This document shows positions 62,178-64,000 of a DNA stretch of 64,000 nt, in pieces. Under the pieces are notes generated by a model, which saw only the letters and a list, made by a program, of their open reading frames with translations, made no database searches and was not told where the DNA came from. The translations under genes were made by a program, and so were the position numbers. Where the stretch lies: contig NZ_JALEGV010000032.1 of NCBI RefSeq assembly GCF_022763245.1, positions 124,001 to 188,000 on the forward strand, in the 5' to 3' direction. This DNA is from Oricola sp. (GTDB lineage: Bacteria > Pseudomonadota > Alphaproteobacteria > Rhizobiales > Rhizobiaceae). The first letter of the stretch is position 1. The number at the start of each line of letters is the position of its first letter.

Positions 62178-63035
62178 ATGCGAAAGACGCTCCTCGTCAT
62201 CGGCGCTTTGCTGATCGGCTTCGTTGGCTGGACCATGGCGGCGAACCGCGAGAGCGGCGCGTATTGGCGGGCGCGCATGGCGATCGCCTGGGTCCGTGGA
62301 GAGGCGCCGGAGAGCGTGCTGCGCGTCACCGACACCGGTGGGCGATTGATCGCGAGACCGGCGCAGGATGCGCGGACCGGCGTGTTCATCGCCTATGGCC
62401 AATCCAATTCGGCCAATTTCGGTGAGACGGGATATGTGCGGAGAGGGGCCGTCTACAATTTCCTCGACGGTGTCACCTATGCCTATGAGGACCCGGCACT
62501 CGGAGCGGACGGGTTCGGCGGCAGCGTTTGGGGCAGGGTCGGAGACAGGCTGATCGACGAGGGCCGATACGACGCCGTGGTTTTCGCGACGACAGGGTTC
62601 TCGTCCAAGACGATCGCCCAGTTGAGCGAAGGGCATCTCTACGAGTTCTTCCGGCGCCAATATGCCGGCCTTGCCGAAGCCTATGGCCGGGTTGACGGGA
62701 TCCTGTTCCATCAGGGCGAGCAGAACCATCACGACCGCTCGGACGCGGATTACCGGGCTGATTTCGAGCGTTTCCTGGACCGCCTGGAGGCCGATGGAAT
62801 CACCGCGCCGCTCTATCTCTCGCTGGCGTCCTATTGCGGCAATTCCGTCGACGAGGCGCTGCTGGCGGTGCAGGATCAGATCATTCGCGGTCACGGGAAC
62901 GTTCTGCGCGGGCCGAACACCGATCTCCTGACGGATGACCGTTTCCGGCGCGACCGGTGCCATTTCTCTGCGGAAGGTCTGGACGCCTTCGCTGATCAAT
63001 GGGTTGATGCGATCATCGAGGGCCGCGAGGATTGA
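62178..63035 (+). CDS. Secreted or membrane-anchored GQSN-type sialate O-acetylesterase/SGNH-like hydrolase
   Basis: 285 residues with an N-terminal signal-anchor (TLLVIGALLIGFVGWTMA). The catalytic domain carries GQSNSANFG (nucleophile Ser near residue 75), a HQGEQNHH block near 178 and a C-terminal D-x-x-H-F element (RDRCHFSAEGLDAFADQWV) giving the Asp/His pair. The layout matches the sialate O-acetylesterase/DUF303 clan of carbohydrate esterases. The ATG at 62178 follows AAGGGAA. Confidence 0.78.
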   Translation: MRKTLLVIGALLIGFVGWTMAANRESGAYWRARMAIAWVRGEAPESVLRVTDTGGRLIARPAQDARTGVFIAYGQSNSANFGETGYVRRGAVYNFLDGVTYAYEDPALGADGFGGSVWGRVGDRLIDEGRYDAVVFATTGFSSKTIAQLSEGHLYEFFRRQYAGLAEAYGRVDGILFHQGEQNHHDRSDADYRADFERFLDRLEADGITAPLYLSLASYCGNSVDEALLAVQDQIIRGHGNVLRGPNTDLLTDDRFRRDRCHFSAEGLDAFADQWVDAIIEGRED

Positions 63036-63117
63036 TTCCTCGTGGCGACGCGATTGCACGCCGTTGGACCTGCCCTGATATGCGTGGTTCGGTTTGTTCC
63101 GGACGTGAGTGACAGCG

Positions 63118-63627
63118 ATGACGCAATCAATCGAAGACATCGAAAAGGACTATTGGGGAGAGCCAGAGTTTGCCTCCCGTCTCGTCTCAACGTGTCACGC
63201 GTTGCGGCGGAAACCCCTTGATCGATTCACGGTCGAGGACCTGCGCGTGATGATCGGGCAAAATCTCAGCCTGCCGATCTTGATGCCGATGGCACTGGAC
63301 CGGTTGCGTGCGGATCCGCTCGCGGAGGGCGACCATTATCCAGGAGACTTGCTATTTTCGGTCTTGCGTTGCCGCTTCGTCGCTGAAGCAGCCTGGGCCG
63401 ATACCCATGAAACGCTGAAGAGCATATGCGAACGAGCTGTCGTGGCGATGCGGCAACTGATCGAAGACGACCTCTGTTCGTGCCTGACGGATGATCCGGC
63501 GGACGCAGCCGGATTGGACAGGGAGGCCATGGAGGGCTTAGTCAGCCAGAATCTGGATCAGGCCTTCAAGGGGCCGCCGATGAGCGATGTCGCGGCGTTT
63601 CTAAATCGTGCGGCAGGTGAGGCTTGA
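63118..63627 (+). CDS. Contact-dependent growth inhibition immunity-like protein (CdiI family)
   Basis: 169 residues. The opening SIEDIEKDYWGEPEFASRLV and RKPLDRFTVEDLRVMIGQN, then LAEGDHYPGDLLFSVLRCRF, match a widespread CdiI-like immunity family. Such proteins bind and block a cognate CdiA-CT toxin. No toxin or two-partner secretion gene is visible in the window, so this looks like an orphan. I chose the ATG at 63118 because the family motif starts right after it; 63109 is three codons longer. Confidence 0.72.
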   Translation: MTQSIEDIEKDYWGEPEFASRLVSTCHALRRKPLDRFTVEDLRVMIGQNLSLPILMPMALDRLRADPLAEGDHYPGDLLFSVLRCRFVAEAAWADTHETLKSICERAVVAMRQLIEDDLCSCLTDDPADAAGLDREAMEGLVSQNLDQAFKGPPMSDVAAFLNRAAGEA

Positions 63628-63630
63628 TGG

Positions 63631-64000
63631 TTACGCCGAGAAGATCAGTCCCGAACCGGCGACGACCAGCAGCGACCCCACCCATGCCATTGCCGCGGGG
63701 CGTTCGCGCGTCTTGATCCAGATCAGCGGCAGGATCCAGGCCGGCGTCGTGGCCGACAGGGTGGCGACGATGCCGACCTTGCCGCCCGACAGCGCGAACA
63801 GGACGAGCGTCATGCCGATGCCCATCGCCGCGATGCCGGAGATGCCGATCACCACGGCCATGCGCATCGTGACGGCCGTCTTTGCCTGAACCTGCCGGAT
63901 GCCGGTCGCCATCAGCGCTGACAGGCAGACCACGGAGACGAGGACGCGCAATGCCGAGGCGGTGGCCGGATCGACGCCGGTCTCCATGACCGGCCGCGCG
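63631..64000 (-). CDS. EamA/DMT-family transporter, 5' end cut by window edge
   Basis: The last about 120 residues of a drug/metabolite-type permease on the minus strand. Visible hydrophobic segments near ALRVLVSVVCLSALMATG, MAVVIGISGIAAMGIGMTLVLFALS, GIVATLSATTPAWILPLIWI and AWVGSLLVVAGSGLIF correspond to the C-terminal EamA repeat. The frame continues past base 64000. Substrate unknown. Confidence 0.8.
   Translation of the reverse strand, partial: ARPVMETGVDPATASALRVLVSVVCLSALMATGIRQVQAKTAVTMRMAVVIGISGIAAMGIGMTLVLFALSGGKVGIVATLSATTPAWILPLIWIKTRERPAAMAWVGSLLVVAGSGLIFSA

Overview
The window is GC-rich chromosomal DNA from an aerobic alphaproteobacterium, most likely order Hyphomicrobiales (Rhizobiales). 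This is inferred from gene content: ExoD, DUF930, DUF922 and DUF1761 proteins, BtaA/BtaB betaine-lipid synthesis, and CobN-type cobalamin synthesis controlled by a cobalamin riboswitch. I saw no rRNA, CRISPR array, insertion sequence or phage gene. Coding density is high and most genes lie in short operons with 4-nt ATGA overlaps.

Region 1 (1-31.9 kb) is dominated by a dispersed corrinoid-dependent methyl-transfer and one-carbon module. It has a GlxA/AraC-type regulator (1-919), a [2Fe-2S]/ASKHA corrinoid activator (1325-3361), a methyl-THF:corrinoid methyltransferase (3839-4927), a methylene-THF reductase-like protein (4938-5840) overlapping a small 'virulence factor' family protein, a DUF1638 protein, a corrinoid carrier (8955-9653), two non-pyrrolysine MttB-family methyltransferases (9941-11542 and 19392-21014), a dimethylglycine/sarcosine dehydrogenase-like FAD-GcvT enzyme (21053-23608) and a betaine-homocysteine methyltransferase-like enzyme (30872-31885). 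The simplest reading is catabolism of glycine betaine or another quaternary amine: the first methyl goes through MttB and the corrinoid to tetrahydrofolate, and later methyls are removed oxidatively. The substrate is inferred. Interspersed are eutBC-like genes, an ECF sigma/VWA pair, a T5orf172 membrane protein, a UDP-diacylglucosamine hydrolase-like phosphatase followed by btaAB, and assorted housekeeping genes. A cluster of two class-I tRNA-like genes with leucine anticodons, plus a decayed third copy, sits at 3581-3820.

Region 2 (31.9-40 kb) holds an epimerase/reductase, a TRAP transporter operon (dctP-, dctM- and dctQ-like), a membrane AraC regulator, a small secreted protein, a SpuC-like aminotransferase and a DUF922 lipoprotein.

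Region 3 (40.4-61.7 kb) carries much of cobalamin synthesis in four transcription units: cobQ; riboswitch-cobP-cobW; cobN-GNAT-GNAT-cobO-FAD oxidase; and cbiX-cobH-cobL-cobI-cbiG/cobJ-cobM. This fits the corrinoid demand of region 1. Unrelated genes lie between them (diguanylate cyclase, DUF1761, methyltransferase, TSUP permease, TerB). The right end (61.8-64 kb) has a small coiled-coil protein, a GQSN-type esterase, an orphan CDI immunity gene and a truncated EamA transporter.

Main signals not explained by gene annotation: (a) tandem TTGCGAC-type half-sites exactly 21 bp apart in three C1-cluster intergenic regions, as expected for an AraC-type regulator; (b) two near-identical 22-bp palindromes in front of the two B12/folate/homocysteine methyltransferase genes; (c) Arg/Gly-rich terminal tails shared by five unrelated proteins of the C1 module; (d) the odd tRNA cluster; (e) three 11-bp direct repeats at an exact 20-bp period at 37.66 kb; (f) a structured leader without a B12 box upstream of the cbiX-cob operon.
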